A stretch of 64,000 nucleotides of DNA from Gemmatimonadota bacterium (GTDB taxonomy: Bacteria; Gemmatimonadota; Gemmatimonadetes; Gemmatimonadales; GWC2-71-9), in assembly GCA_009692185.1 (NCBI GenBank), contig SHZT01000003.1, positions 237,574 through 301,573 of the forward strand. Direction: 5' to 3'. Positions 36,172 to 45,566 of this stretch are shown one piece after another. The first letter of the stretch is position 1, and every line of letters starts with the position of its first letter. The notes below the pieces were generated by a model. The model ran no database searches. It was not told where the DNA came from and saw only the letters and a program-made list of their open reading frames with translations. A program made the position numbers and the translations under genes.

Positions 36172-36873
36172 ATGGGTTGGATCATCCCGCACGGCGTCTC
36201 GACCTTCACGCCAGAAATCGATCGCCTGTATTACATCATCCTGGTGATCACGGGGATCGCCTTTGTCCTCGTCGAGATCGGCCTGATCTATTTCTCGTTC
36301 AAGTACCGGGCACAACCCGGACGGAAAGCCCACTACATCCACGGCAACGTCACGGCCGAGGTCATCTGGACCGCGGTGACCGCGGTGACCGTGGTGATCA
36401 TCGGCATCATGTCGGTGCCGGTATGGAACAAGGTCAAGGGCCGCAACAGCGTGCCGGCCGGGGCACTGGCGTACAACGTCACCGCCAAGCAGTTCGAGTG
36501 GAACGTGGGGTACCCGGGGCCGGATGGCCAGCTCAACACCGCCGACGACTTCAAGGTCCGCAACCAGCTCCACGTCCCGGTCAATCGGGACGTCGTCCTG
36601 GAGGCCACCGCGGAAGACGTGATCCACTCATTCTTCGTGCCGGCCTTCCGGCTGAAGCAGGACGTGGTGCCGGGGATGCGGATGCGCATCTGGTTCCGCG
36701 CCACCGAGCCGGGGCCGTACGAGATCGCCTGCGCCGAGTTGTGCGGGCTCGGGCATTACAAGATGCGGGCGTTTGTCACCGTGCACACGCAGGAAGAATA
36801 CGATCAGTGGCTCGCCGAACGCGCGGCCCAGGCACAGTCTGAAGCGCAACCGTCCGCGGTTGCCTCACGGTAG
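36172..36873 (+). CDS. coxB: Cytochrome c oxidase subunit II
   Basis: 233 residues, two membrane helices (YYIILVITGIAFVLVEIGLI; AEVIWTAVTAVTVVIIGIM) and a periplasmic CuA domain. CuA ligands are His152 (VIHSFFVP), Cys187, Cys191, His195 and Met198 (ACAELCGLGHYKM). No cytochrome c domain is fused, so electrons must come from a separate carrier; the upstream cytochromes and cupredoxins are candidates. GGAGG precedes the start. Confidence 0.96.
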   Translation: MGWIIPHGVSTFTPEIDRLYYIILVITGIAFVLVEIGLIYFSFKYRAQPGRKAHYIHGNVTAEVIWTAVTAVTVVIIGIMSVPVWNKVKGRNSVPAGALAYNVTAKQFEWNVGYPGPDGQLNTADDFKVRNQLHVPVNRDVVLEATAEDVIHSFFVPAFRLKQDVVPGMRMRIWFRATEPGPYEIACAELCGLGHYKMRAFVTVHTQEEYDQWLAERAAQAQSEAQPSAVASR

Positions 36874-36887
36874 GGAGACCAACAAAC

Positions 36888-38648
36888 ATGGCCACCACCG
36901 CAGCAGTAGTGGACCACGCGACCCACGCGCACGCCGACGATCGGTCGTTCATCAGGAAGTACATTTTCTCGACCGATCACAAGATCATCGGCATCCAGTT
37001 CGGGTTGATGAGCCTCGTTTTTCTGGCGCTCGGCGGAACGCTGGCGATGATGATTCGCTGGCAACTGGGCTTCCCCGGCAAACCCATGCCCCTCGGGAGC
37101 CTGTTGCCCGAGACGATGGCAGCCGGCGGCATCATGCTTCCCGAGTTCTATGTCGCGCTGGTGACGATGCACGGCACGATCATGGTCTTCTTCGCGATCA
37201 TGCCGCTGCTCATGGGGTTGTTCGGGAACTTCCTGATTCCCCTGAAAATCGGGGCGCCCGACATGGCGTTCCCGCGGATCAACATGGCCTCCTTCTGGAT
37301 CGCCGTGTCTGCGGGCGTCCTGATGATGGCCGGGTTCTTCGTCGAGGGCGGACACGCCGGTGCCGGGTGGACCGGGTACGCTCCCTTGAGCGCCCGGCCC
37401 GACCTGTCCGGGGTGAGCCTGGGCCAGGAACTCTGGTGCCTCTCGCTCATCATTCTCGGCCTGGCGTCGATCCTGGGGGCGACGAACTACATCACGACCG
37501 TGATCAACATGCGGGCGCCCGGCATGACGTGGTTCCGCCTGCCGCTCAGTATCTGGGCGCTGTTTATCGCGTCCATCCTGGTGCTGCTCGCGATCCCGAT
37601 CCTTTCGGGCGCCGCGATCATGCTGCTCTTCGACCAGACCATCGGGACGAACTTTTTCAATCCCGCCACGGGCGGCCAGCCGCTCCTGTGGCAGCACCTG
37701 TTCTGGTACTTCGGTCACCCCGAGGTCTACATCCTCATCCTTCCCGCGATGGGTTTCGTGTCCGACGTCCTCGCCTGCGGGTCGCGGAAGCCGGTGTTCG
37801 GCTATCACTCGATGATCTACGCCATCATCAGCATCGGGTTCCTCGGCTGGATCGTGTGGGGTCACCACATGTTCCAGAGCGGCATGAACCCCACGCTCGG
37901 CATGACGTTCACGATTTCCACCCTGCTCATCGCGGTCCCGTCCGCCATCAAGGTGTTCAACTGGATGGGCACCATGTGGCGCGGGAGCATCCACTTCACC
38001 ACGCCCGTGCTGCACGCCGTCGGCTTCGTCGCGATGTTCACCATCGGCGGACTGTCGGGCGTGTTCATGTCGAGCACCCCGGTCGACATCTACATCCACG
38101 ACACCTACTTCATCGTGGCGCACCTCCACTACGTGCTGTTCGGGGGAAGCCTGTTCGGCCTCTTCGCGGCCATCACGTTCTGGTATCCGAAGATGTTCGG
38201 CCGTATGATGAACGAGTTCTGGGGCAAGGTGCACTTCTGGCTGACCATGGTCTTCTACAACGCCGTGTTCTGGCCCATGCACGACATCGGTGTCCATGGC
38301 CACATGCGGCGGATCTACGACCCCAGCCAGTACGACTTCCTGAAACCGCTGGCGCCGGTGAACACATTTATCTCAATCAGCGCGTTCTTGCTCTTCGCGA
38401 CCCAGGGCATCTTCGCGCTGAACTTCATCATTAGCTGGTTCAAGGGCGAAAAGGCGGGCCGGAATCCGTGGAAGGACACCGGGCTCGAATGGTCCACGCC
38501 CTCGCCTGCGCCGCACGGCAACTTCGAGAAGACACCGACGGTCTACAATGCCCCGTACGAGTTCAGCGTGCCGGGCATGGCCGAGGACTATCTGCCGCAG
38601 GACCAGAAAGCTGACCAGTCGCGCGCGCCGGCCGGCGCGGGCCACTAA
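36888..38648 (+). CDS. coxA: Cytochrome c oxidase subunit I
   Basis: 586 residues of a heme-copper oxidase. The CuB/active-site motif WYFGHPEVYILILPAMG is intact, with the other CuB histidines in WGHHMFQSG and the heme ligands in TYFIVAHLHYVLFGG. The Glu of HPEVY is kept, as in A1-type enzymes with a D-pathway. It reduces oxygen to water and pumps protons. It starts 14 bases after coxB with GGGAG upstream. Confidence 0.98.
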   Translation: MATTAAVVDHATHAHADDRSFIRKYIFSTDHKIIGIQFGLMSLVFLALGGTLAMMIRWQLGFPGKPMPLGSLLPETMAAGGIMLPEFYVALVTMHGTIMVFFAIMPLLMGLFGNFLIPLKIGAPDMAFPRINMASFWIAVSAGVLMMAGFFVEGGHAGAGWTGYAPLSARPDLSGVSLGQELWCLSLIILGLASILGATNYITTVINMRAPGMTWFRLPLSIWALFIASILVLLAIPILSGAAIMLLFDQTIGTNFFNPATGGQPLLWQHLFWYFGHPEVYILILPAMGFVSDVLACGSRKPVFGYHSMIYAIISIGFLGWIVWGHHMFQSGMNPTLGMTFTISTLLIAVPSAIKVFNWMGTMWRGSIHFTTPVLHAVGFVAMFTIGGLSGVFMSSTPVDIYIHDTYFIVAHLHYVLFGGSLFGLFAAITFWYPKMFGRMMNEFWGKVHFWLTMVFYNAVFWPMHDIGVHGHMRRIYDPSQYDFLKPLAPVNTFISISAFLLFATQGIFALNFIISWFKGEKAGRNPWKDTGLEWSTPSPAPHGNFEKTPTVYNAPYEFSVPGMAEDYLPQDQKADQSRAPAGAGH

Positions 38649-38666
38649 CCCAGGAGAGCACGCGAA

Positions 38667-39347
38667 ATGGCAAACGCGACAATGATGGGGCCGCCCGCCG
38701 AGACCCAGCCGGCGACGGGCGTATACAACGGGAAAGTCGGGATGTGGATTTTCCTGGGGTCGGAAGTGATGTTCTTCACGGCCTTGATCGGGTCGTACAT
38801 CATTCTCCGGTTCGCGCACCCCGAGCAATGGGCGACACCCGGGCAGGCGCTGAACATCCCGGTCACCGCGGTCAACACCTTCCTGCTCATTTGTTCGTCG
38901 GTGACGATGGTCAAGGCGTTCGCGGCGATTCAGGACGGCGACCAGAAAGGGCTGCGGATGTGGCTGGTTGCGACCGTGCTGATCGGGGCGACGTTCGTCA
39001 GCGTGCAGGTGTACGAGTACGTGCACCTGGCGCACCTCGGCCTGCTGCCCAGCGGCTATCGTGAGGGCAGCGACCTGGCCAACGCGGCCGCCTCGGGCGT
39101 CGCCTGGAAGGCTGGTCCAGCCCTTCCGGCCGCCGTCGGGCTCTACGGCACGACGTTCTACACCATGACCGGGTTCCACGGCTTCCACGTGACCATGGGC
39201 GTGCTCTGCATGGCGTTCGTGACGTGGAAGGCGTTCAACGGCAAGTACACGGTCGCGGACCATCGGGGCGTCGAAGTGATCGGCTTGTACTGGCACTTCG
39301 TCGACCTGGTCTGGATCATCCTGTTCACCATCGTCTACCTCATGTGA
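38667..39347 (+). CDS. coxC: Cytochrome c oxidase subunit III
   Basis: 226 residues with about five to seven membrane helices. Family signatures are KVGMWIFLGSEVMFFTALIG near the N-terminus and MTGFHGFHVTMGVLCM with VIGLYWHFVDLVWIILF at the C-terminus. AGGAG lies ten bases before the ATG. It follows coxA by 18 bases. Confidence 0.96.
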   Translation: MANATMMGPPAETQPATGVYNGKVGMWIFLGSEVMFFTALIGSYIILRFAHPEQWATPGQALNIPVTAVNTFLLICSSVTMVKAFAAIQDGDQKGLRMWLVATVLIGATFVSVQVYEYVHLAHLGLLPSGYREGSDLANAAASGVAWKAGPALPAAVGLYGTTFYTMTGFHGFHVTMGVLCMAFVTWKAFNGKYTVADHRGVEVIGLYWHFVDLVWIILFTIVYLM

Positions 39348-39361
39348 CGGAGGCTGCGCGC

Positions 39362-39637
39362 ATGGAAGGGTCGAAGCACAAGCATCCACCGTACATCGCG
39401 ATCTTCGTCGCGCTCACGATTCTCACCGTGGGCGAGCTGTTCGTCGCGTTCCTGCCCTGGGGACGGACCACGCTCATCGTGATCCTGCTCTTCCTGGCGG
39501 TCTGGAAGGCGCTGATGGTCGCGTTGTACTTCATGCACCTGCGGTTCGAGAAGAGCCCGGTCCGCATTCTCGCCGCGGCGCCGCTGCCCCTCACGGTCAT
39601 CGTGGTGATCGCGGTCATGACCGAGTTCCGGTGGTAG
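39362..39637 (+). CDS. coxD: Cytochrome c oxidase subunit IV (prokaryotic type)
   Basis: 91 residues, three hydrophobic helices (YIAIFVALTILTVGELFVAF, LIVILLFLAVWKALMVALYF, ILAAAPLPLTVIVVIAVM). The KALMVALYFMHLRFE stretch is typical of COX4_pro/CyoD subunits. It begins 14 bases after coxC and overlaps the ctaB start. Confidence 0.88.
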   Translation: MEGSKHKHPPYIAIFVALTILTVGELFVAFLPWGRTTLIVILLFLAVWKALMVALYFMHLRFEKSPVRILAAAPLPLTVIVVIAVMTEFRW

Positions 39638-40512
39638 CAGTAGCACCGCTCCCCCGCGCCAGGGCCGCCGACCTGTTGGAGTTGACCAAGCCCCGCATCG
39701 TGGGGCTCGTGGTCGCGACAGCGGCGGCCGGGTTTTATCTGGCGGCACCGCGGGGAGTGGACGTCACGCTATTTCTCATCGCGATGGTCGGTACCACCCT
39801 GGTGGCTGCCGGGACCAACGCCCTGAACCAGGTGTCCGAACGGGACGTCGACGCGCTCATGCGACGCACGGCCCAGCGTCCGCTCCCGACCGGCCGGGTG
39901 AGTCCCGCGGGCGCGGCCTGGTTTGCCTGGTTGCTGGGCGCGTCCGGCATCGCGTGCCTGGGGATGCTGGTGAATCCCCTCACCGGCGTGCTCGCGGCCG
40001 CAACGCTCGGGTCGTACGTCTTTCTCTACACGCCGCTCAAGCGGCGGACCACGCTCGCCACGTTGATTGGCGGGATCCCGGGCGCGCTCCCGATTGTCGG
40101 TGGCTGGACGGCCGCCGGCGGGACACTGGGCATAGAGGCCTGGGTCCTGTTCTGGATAATGTTCCTGTGGCAGCTGCCGCACTTCCTGGCCTTGGCGTGG
40201 CTGTATCGCGAGGACTACACCCGCGCAGGCCTGAAAATGCTCTCGGTGGGCGACACCGATGGCTCGAACACGTTCCGCCAGGCGGCCCTGTACGCCGTCG
40301 CCTTGTTGCCGGTGAGCCTCGTCCCCACCCTGATCGGAGTGACTGGACCGATCTACTTCTTCGGCGCCGCGGCCCTGTCGGGCTGGCTGGTGTGGATCGC
40401 CACCAACGCCATGTGGAAGCGGGGAGTGCCCCAGGCTCGTCGCCTGTTCCTGACGTCCGTGTGGTATCTTCCCGCCCTCCTCGGCTTGATGGTGGCAGAC
40501 AAGGTCGGATGA
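39631..40512 (+). CDS. ctaB: Protoheme IX farnesyltransferase (heme O synthase)
   Basis: 293 residues of the UbiA family with about nine helices. The two Asp-rich motifs are visible: NQVSERDVDALMRRT with QRPLPTGRV, and YREDYTRAGLKMLSVGD. It makes heme O from heme b for the aa3-type oxidase upstream. No ctaA (heme A synthase) lies in the window. The GTG start at 39631 overlaps coxD and its stop overlaps the next small gene. Confidence 0.95.
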   Translation: MVAVAPLPRARAADLLELTKPRIVGLVVATAAAGFYLAAPRGVDVTLFLIAMVGTTLVAAGTNALNQVSERDVDALMRRTAQRPLPTGRVSPAGAAWFAWLLGASGIACLGMLVNPLTGVLAAATLGSYVFLYTPLKRRTTLATLIGGIPGALPIVGGWTAAGGTLGIEAWVLFWIMFLWQLPHFLALAWLYREDYTRAGLKMLSVGDTDGSNTFRQAALYAVALLPVSLVPTLIGVTGPIYFFGAAALSGWLVWIATNAMWKRGVPQARRLFLTSVWYLPALLGLMVADKVG

Positions 40513-40697
40513 TCGCGTTTCACCGGTTTCTCATTGCGACAGCGATACTGTTCTGCGGCGGGTTTGCGCTCTGGTCCATCGTGGCCTTCCGCGCCGATGG
40601 CGGGCTCCTGCCCCTGAGCCTCGGCATCTCGTTCGCGCTCGCGGCCGGCCTCCTCAGCTATTATCTCAAGCATCTCCGCCGGTTCCTCAACCGATGA
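40509..40697 (+). CDS. Small two-helix membrane protein
   Basis: 62 residues, two helices (FLIATAILFCGGFALWSIVA; LLPLSLGISFALAAGLLSYYL) and a basic end (KHLRRFLNR). The ATG overlaps the ctaB stop. Probably a small oxidase assembly or accessory subunit by position; no family recognised. Confidence 0.7.
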   Translation: MIAFHRFLIATAILFCGGFALWSIVAFRADGGLLPLSLGISFALAAGLLSYYLKHLRRFLNR

Positions 40698-40864
40698 TGC
40701 TCCTGCACGGGGATCCGCTGGGGGACAGCATGTTCTGGGTGGGCGCGATGTTCGCGTTCGTGCCGATGATCATCGGCGCCAGCGTCGTCGCGGTCTGGTG
40801 GCGTTGGCGGCGGCACGAGCAGGCAGCGCCCAGTGTCGAGCATCACGATTCCGGGACAGTGTGA
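40694..40864 (+). CDS. Very small single-helix membrane protein
   Basis: 56 residues: one helix (FWVGAMFAFVPMIIGASVVA) then WWRWRRHEQ and an acidic tail. ATG at 40694 overlaps the preceding stop (ATGA), the same coupling used throughout this operon. This and the preceding gene end the respiratory island. Function unknown. Confidence 0.6.
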   Translation: MMLLHGDPLGDSMFWVGAMFAFVPMIIGASVVAVWWRWRRHEQAAPSVEHHDSGTV

Positions 40865-40922
40865 GCCAGCGCACGGACGCGACTACCTCCTCCGTGACTT
40901 GTTATCGCTTCGACCAGTCTGA

Positions 40923-43097
40923 CGAATTACGACCCTACGCGCCGATAGATACGTACCCGTTGTCCTTCTCGCCGCCCTGATTTTCGCTGGCTGTGAGCCG
41001 GCAAGTATTACCGAGGCCCGGAGCCAGCTCCGCCGCGGTGGGGCGCGCACGACGTCGCTCTCGCTCCCCCTCGCCCGGGACTCGTTCGCGGTCGGGGACT
41101 TCCTGCCTTCGACCGACACGACCACTACGAGCGGTGGTCTCGTGGGGCTCAAGTTCCAGACGGATAGCCTCTTGGTGGACGTGGGCACGAAGCTCCAGTT
41201 CAACAACATCGCGTTCAGCGCGTTCAATTTCTCGTTTAACCAAATGCTGCAGACCACGCAGCAGACGGCCTCGGTCACGTTCCCCACTCCGCCCATCGTT
41301 TCAGGCGCTCCGGCCGTTGACGTGTACCCGGCCTTGCCCCCTCCCACGACGTTCGCTACGCCCGGCGGGTCGAGCGTGCAGAGCGCAACGATCGGCGCGG
41401 GGTTCGTCGTCCGTACGTTCTCCAACGGCACGGGCTGCGCCGTTACGGTCAACACCACGCTTACGGATAACGTCCCCACGGTGATTGCGTCGTTCCCGTC
41501 CAATGTGGTGGTGGCAAACGGCGCGACGCTGATCGATTCCATTTCCGCCGCGGGCGTGACCGTCAATGGGTTTGCCCAGGTCGGCGGCAGTGCCAGCGTA
41601 GGTGTTTGCGTGCCGGGCAACCCGAACATTGCCGCGGCTGTCACGTTCCGGCCGCTCACGCTGTCGCAAGTCACGCTCCAGAACGTGAACGAGACGTTCA
41701 ACCAGACGTTCAGCGCGTTCGCGGGCGAGTCGCGGGTGACGGCCGTCGATACCATCATCGTGAGTTCGGGGTCCTTCAGCCTGACGGTGCAGAACCGGCT
41801 GCCGATCGCCGACACGATCACGGTGCGACTGAACGGGATCACGATCGCCGGCGTCACGCAGCAGCAAACGCTCGCGGTACCGGCGGCGAACGGAACCGGC
41901 GGCACGACCACCGGGACGCTCACGTTCAATCTCGCCGGCGCGCGGATTCTCCCCGCTGCGGTGATCCCCCAGGTCACCGGCACGGCGAAGGCCGCAAGCG
42001 CGACGATCACCCCCACGAATGCCACCAACGCGGCGGTCGTGAGCGGGGGCGGTAGCATCGTGGTCCAGTCGTTGTCGGGACCGTTGAACCCCCTCACGAC
42101 CCCCGAGTTGATCGTTGCCACCGAGAACACCGACGAGTTCACGAAGTCGCAGATCGACCTCGGAGACTTTGAAGACGCGATCAAGCAGTCGCACCTGAAC
42201 AGCGCGACCGTGTCCCTGACCATCGTGAACGCGACGCAGGTTCCGTTCGCGCTCAACAACTACAAGCTGGGGGTCGTGCGCCTGGATGGGGCGGGCCAAC
42301 CGGTTCGGCTCCCGGGCGGCGCGCCCGATTTCGAGAAGGATGCCTCCGGCCAGCAGATCCTGGTGGCCATCACGGATCCGGGCTCGGCCTCCCTGACCAT
42401 GGGCCGGGGCCAGACCAAGACCGTTTCGGTCAATGCCGCGCCCCTGCTGGATTCCCTGATTCACAAGCTGCTCAATAACACCCGCATGTCGCTCGGGGTT
42501 ACCGGGGGCATTACCATCGGCGACGGCGCCTCGGCGCGCATCAGCCGGACCGACGTGATCAAGGTGCGCTTCGGTCTCACCATCGGGCTCGACATCACCT
42601 TGCCGGTTGGCGGCGTGACATTTGTCCGGAACCAGGTTTCGGACGGCATGGACATGGACAAGGGTAACGCGGACGAACTCGCGACCCGGCTCGACAAGGC
42701 CACCGCCAGCGCGACGGTCATCAACGGTACGCCATTCGGGCTCACGATCCAGATTGGCCTGGTGGGAGATTCCCTTGGGAAGACGGCCAATATCTTTGCC
42801 CTGCCCCTGTGTGGATCAACCATCAGCGCGACCTGCCGGGTGGCCCTCGCCGACGTGATTCTTCCACCGTCCACGGTGAATGCGTCCGGCCTGGTAGTGA
42901 CACCGGCCACGGGCAGTATTTCCGTCAGTCTCTCCGGGGCCAACTCCCGGGTGCTGTTCGGCAAGAAGCTCACCGCCGGTATTCGCATTCAGCTCATGCC
43001 CGGAACAGGGGGCGGCGGCCGCGGCGCCATTCGCGCCACGGACAAGATCGTCGTTAGCGCAAAGGCAACCGTGGACATCAAGGTGGGTGGCGGATGA
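40923..43097 (+). CDS. Large beta-rich lipoprotein, start uncertain
   Basis: The open frame runs from 40923 without an ATG, GTG or TTG until GTG 41142, yet residues encoded at 40950-41000 form a clear lipoprotein signal (YVPVVLLAALIFAGCEPAS) with lipobox FAGC. The real start therefore lies upstream and is hidden by a frame break or a rare start such as ATT 40926. The body, about 700 residues, is Thr/Val/Ala-rich with repeated strand patterns (SVTVSLTIVNATQ-like; FGLTIQIGLVGDS) and few charged residues. It overlaps the next gene by ATGA; the two probably work together at the outer membrane. No known family recognised. Confidence 0.7.
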   Translation, partial: RITTLRADRYVPVVLLAALIFAGCEPASITEARSQLRRGGARTTSLSLPLARDSFAVGDFLPSTDTTTTSGGLVGLKFQTDSLLVDVGTKLQFNNIAFSAFNFSFNQMLQTTQQTASVTFPTPPIVSGAPAVDVYPALPPPTTFATPGGSSVQSATIGAGFVVRTFSNGTGCAVTVNTTLTDNVPTVIASFPSNVVVANGATLIDSISAAGVTVNGFAQVGGSASVGVCVPGNPNIAAAVTFRPLTLSQVTLQNVNETFNQTFSAFAGESRVTAVDTIIVSSGSFSLTVQNRLPIADTITVRLNGITIAGVTQQQTLAVPAANGTGGTTTGTLTFNLAGARILPAAVIPQVTGTAKAASATITPTNATNAAVVSGGGSIVVQSLSGPLNPLTTPELIVATENTDEFTKSQIDLGDFEDAIKQSHLNSATVSLTIVNATQVPFALNNYKLGVVRLDGAGQPVRLPGGAPDFEKDASGQQILVAITDPGSASLTMGRGQTKTVSVNAAPLLDSLIHKLLNNTRMSLGVTGGITIGDGASARISRTDVIKVRFGLTIGLDITLPVGGVTFVRNQVSDGMDMDKGNADELATRLDKATASATVINGTPFGLTIQIGLVGDSLGKTANIFALPLCGSTISATCRVALADVILPPSTVNASGLVVTPATGSISVSLSGANSRVLFGKKLTAGIRIQLMPGTGGGGRGAIRATDKIVVSAKATVDIKVGGG

Positions 43098-44371
43098 TGC
43101 GGCGCCTTCTCGCAGTCCTCGCGGGCGCGTCGGCGTCCTCCGCCCTAGCCCAGGCCATTCCGGAGAACTCGCAGGCAGCCAAGGTGCAGCCGGCGTACCG
43201 GCGCACGCCCAGCTTCCGGATCGATCCGTTCCGCCACGTCTCGATCCCGCATTGGGGACTGGTGGCGTCGGTTGGCGCGAGCGGCGGCAACAACGCGCTC
43301 AACGCCTCGGACCTTGGCGCCATCATCTTCCTGAGTGACCGCGACAGCCTGACGATCAGTTCGATGGTTGACGCGATGGGCCTCATTCCGAATGGCGGCG
43401 GGCTCAAAGGCTTCGCCCAGGGTGAAGGCGGCGTCTACCTTGGTGGGCCGTTCGGGCACCGTGTGAGCCTGGGGTTCCAAGCCCGCGGCACCGGCTACGG
43501 CGCGTTCCAGCTGGACGACCGGACGGTGGCCCTGCTCCGTGATGGAAACGGCGCCCAGTCCAACTTCAGCCTTGGTTCCACGAAGGCCATCGGCCTGGCC
43601 ACGGCGGAAGCCGGGGCGCACACGATCATCCGCCTGGGGCCCATGGGCTCGGTAGATGGCGTGAAGGTGAGCCTGGGCTTCGGCGCGCGCTTCCTGCGCC
43701 CGGTCGGCTTTGCCCGATTCCGCTCCCTGCTCGCGAACGGGGGTACGCTCATCATTACGGGCGACACCATTCGCGCGAACATCTCCGTCGAGCAGGCCGT
43801 GACCAACGATCCGGGACAGACCATCAAGGGAAAGAACGGCCTGGCTACGGATTACCTCTTCCGGCTCGAGTGGCCCACGTCCGGTTTGGCGCTCGAGGCC
43901 ATGATCGCCAATGTCGGTAGTGTGGATGTCGAGCAGGTCGAGGTCTCGACCGCGACGCTCAACGTGAACTCAACCAGCCTCCAGGACGTGCAGGACGCCG
44001 TGGATACGTTCGACTTCGCCGTCCAGAACGCGGCGGCGACGGTGCACGTGGTCCTGCCGCGGGTGGTGCGCTTTACCGCCAGCGCCTGGGCCAACCGGAT
44101 TCTGCAAATCGACCTGTCGTCGACCATGCCCGTGACCGGCGATTTCGAGACCCCGCTCGCGGTGGACATCGGCACGACGTGGCGATTCATCCGCACCCTG
44201 CCGCTCCGGGCCGGGATGAGCATTGGCGGCGCCGAGGGTATCGGGTTCAGTGGGGGGGTGGCTATCGAGGGCCGGACCATGTTCTTCCAGCTGGGCGCCC
44301 AGTCGCTGGGAGGCCTGCTCAAGCAGGCGAAAGGCGCCGGCGCGCGGGTGGAGTTCGGGCTGTTCTTCTAG
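43094..44371 (+). CDS. Putative outer-membrane beta-barrel protein
   Basis: 425 residues with a signal peptide (RRLLAVLAGASASSALAQ) and a strand-rich body ending in aromatic FGLFF, as usual for outer-membrane barrels. Stretches such as GVYLGGPFGHRVSLGFQARG and LRAGMSIGGAEGIGFSGG look like alternating strands of PorV/DUF5723-type proteins. It is translationally coupled to the large lipoprotein before it. A GC-rich inverted repeat followed by TTATTAT at 44376-44410 may be its terminator. Confidence 0.65.
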   Translation: MMRRLLAVLAGASASSALAQAIPENSQAAKVQPAYRRTPSFRIDPFRHVSIPHWGLVASVGASGGNNALNASDLGAIIFLSDRDSLTISSMVDAMGLIPNGGGLKGFAQGEGGVYLGGPFGHRVSLGFQARGTGYGAFQLDDRTVALLRDGNGAQSNFSLGSTKAIGLATAEAGAHTIIRLGPMGSVDGVKVSLGFGARFLRPVGFARFRSLLANGGTLIITGDTIRANISVEQAVTNDPGQTIKGKNGLATDYLFRLEWPTSGLALEAMIANVGSVDVEQVEVSTATLNVNSTSLQDVQDAVDTFDFAVQNAAATVHVVLPRVVRFTASAWANRILQIDLSSTMPVTGDFETPLAVDIGTTWRFIRTLPLRAGMSIGGAEGIGFSGGVAIEGRTMFFQLGAQSLGGLLKQAKGAGARVEFGLFF

Positions 44372-44475
44372 TCCCGCGGGGGCGTTGAAACCTGCAGTCC
44401 CCTCGCGGTTATTATAAGGCGCGTCAGAAGTCCTGATCTTCGACGACCTCACATCTCAGAGCCACCAAGGATCCC

Positions 44476-45540
44476 ATGCATACGACTGCCCGTACCGCCA
44501 TGGCCCTCGCCGCGTTCGCCGCCCTTGGCGCGGCCGCGGGCACGCCGGCCCTGGCGCAAGGGAAGGACCGTGCGCCCGAGGCCACCGAGCGCTTCTTCCG
44601 GAAGCTGACCCAGATTACGTTCAGCGGCCAGAACGCCGAAGCCTACTTCGCGGCCGACGGCAAGCGCCTCATTCTCCAGCGGCAGGAGAGCGACTCGACG
44701 TGTGACCAGGAATACACGATCAACGTAGACGGCACGGGGCTCAAGCGGATTTCGAACGGGCTGGGCCGCACCACGTGTGGATGGTTCTACGACAACGACC
44801 AGCGTGTTCTCTACTCCAGCACGTTCAAGTCAGGCGCCCGGTGCCCGGTTCCTCCCGACATGTCCAAGGGCTACACCTGGGGGCTGTTCGACTACGACAT
44901 ATACAGCTCGAAGGCCGACGGCAGCGACCTGAAGCAGCTCACAAACACCCCGCGCTATGACGCGGAGGCGGTCGTGTCCCCCGACGGCAAACGCGTCGTG
45001 TTCACGTCCCTGCGGGATGGCGACCTCGACATGTACACGATGAACATCGATGGAACAGATGTACGGCGGGTGACCAACCGGATGGGCTACGACGGCGGTG
45101 CCGTCTGGTCCCCGGACGGCAAGCAACTTGCCTGGCGCGCGTTTCATCCGGAGACCGACCAGGAGAAGGCGGACTACCAGGAGTTGATCCGGCAGAACCT
45201 GGTGCGGCCCACGCGGATGGAGTTGTGGGTGGGAAACGCGGACGGCACGGGCGCCCGCCAAGTCACGCGCCTGGGTGGGGCTAATTTCGCCCCGTATTTT
45301 ACGCCAGACGGCAAACGCCTGATGTTCGCGTCGAACCATGTGAATCCGCGTTCGCGAGACTTCGACCTGTACCTGGTTAATCTGGACGGAACGGGACTCA
45401 CCCAGGTCACGACCTACGGCGATTTCGACAGCTTCCCGATGTTCTCTCCCGACGGCAAGAAGCTGGCCTTCGCGTCCAACCGGTATGCCGCGGTGCAGGG
45501 CGAAACAAACATATTCATTGCCGACTGGGTGGAACCATAG
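44476..45540 (+). CDS. TolB-like WD40/PD40 beta-propeller exported protein
   Basis: 354 residues with a signal peptide (MALAAFAALGAAAGTPALAQ) and at least five PD40 repeats, e.g. AYFAADGKRLILQRQE, AVVSPDGKRVVFTSLRDGD, AVWSPDGKQLAWRAF, PYFTPDGKRLMFASNH, PMFSPDGKKLAFASNRY. Such propellers bind partner proteins in the periplasm; this is not TolB itself because the TolB N-terminal domain and tol-pal genes are absent. AAGGA lies five bases before the ATG. Confidence 0.85.
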   Translation: MHTTARTAMALAAFAALGAAAGTPALAQGKDRAPEATERFFRKLTQITFSGQNAEAYFAADGKRLILQRQESDSTCDQEYTINVDGTGLKRISNGLGRTTCGWFYDNDQRVLYSSTFKSGARCPVPPDMSKGYTWGLFDYDIYSSKADGSDLKQLTNTPRYDAEAVVSPDGKRVVFTSLRDGDLDMYTMNIDGTDVRRVTNRMGYDGGAVWSPDGKQLAWRAFHPETDQEKADYQELIRQNLVRPTRMELWVGNADGTGARQVTRLGGANFAPYFTPDGKRLMFASNHVNPRSRDFDLYLVNLDGTGLTQVTTYGDFDSFPMFSPDGKKLAFASNRYAAVQGETNIFIADWVEP

Positions 45541-45566
45541 GTGGGCGGCGTGCGTAGGAGCCTGAC

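Noticed and set aside
36773..38434. Long frames on both strands overlapping coxA
   Set aside because: CoxA itself is unambiguous; the others are frame shadows rich in Arg and His.
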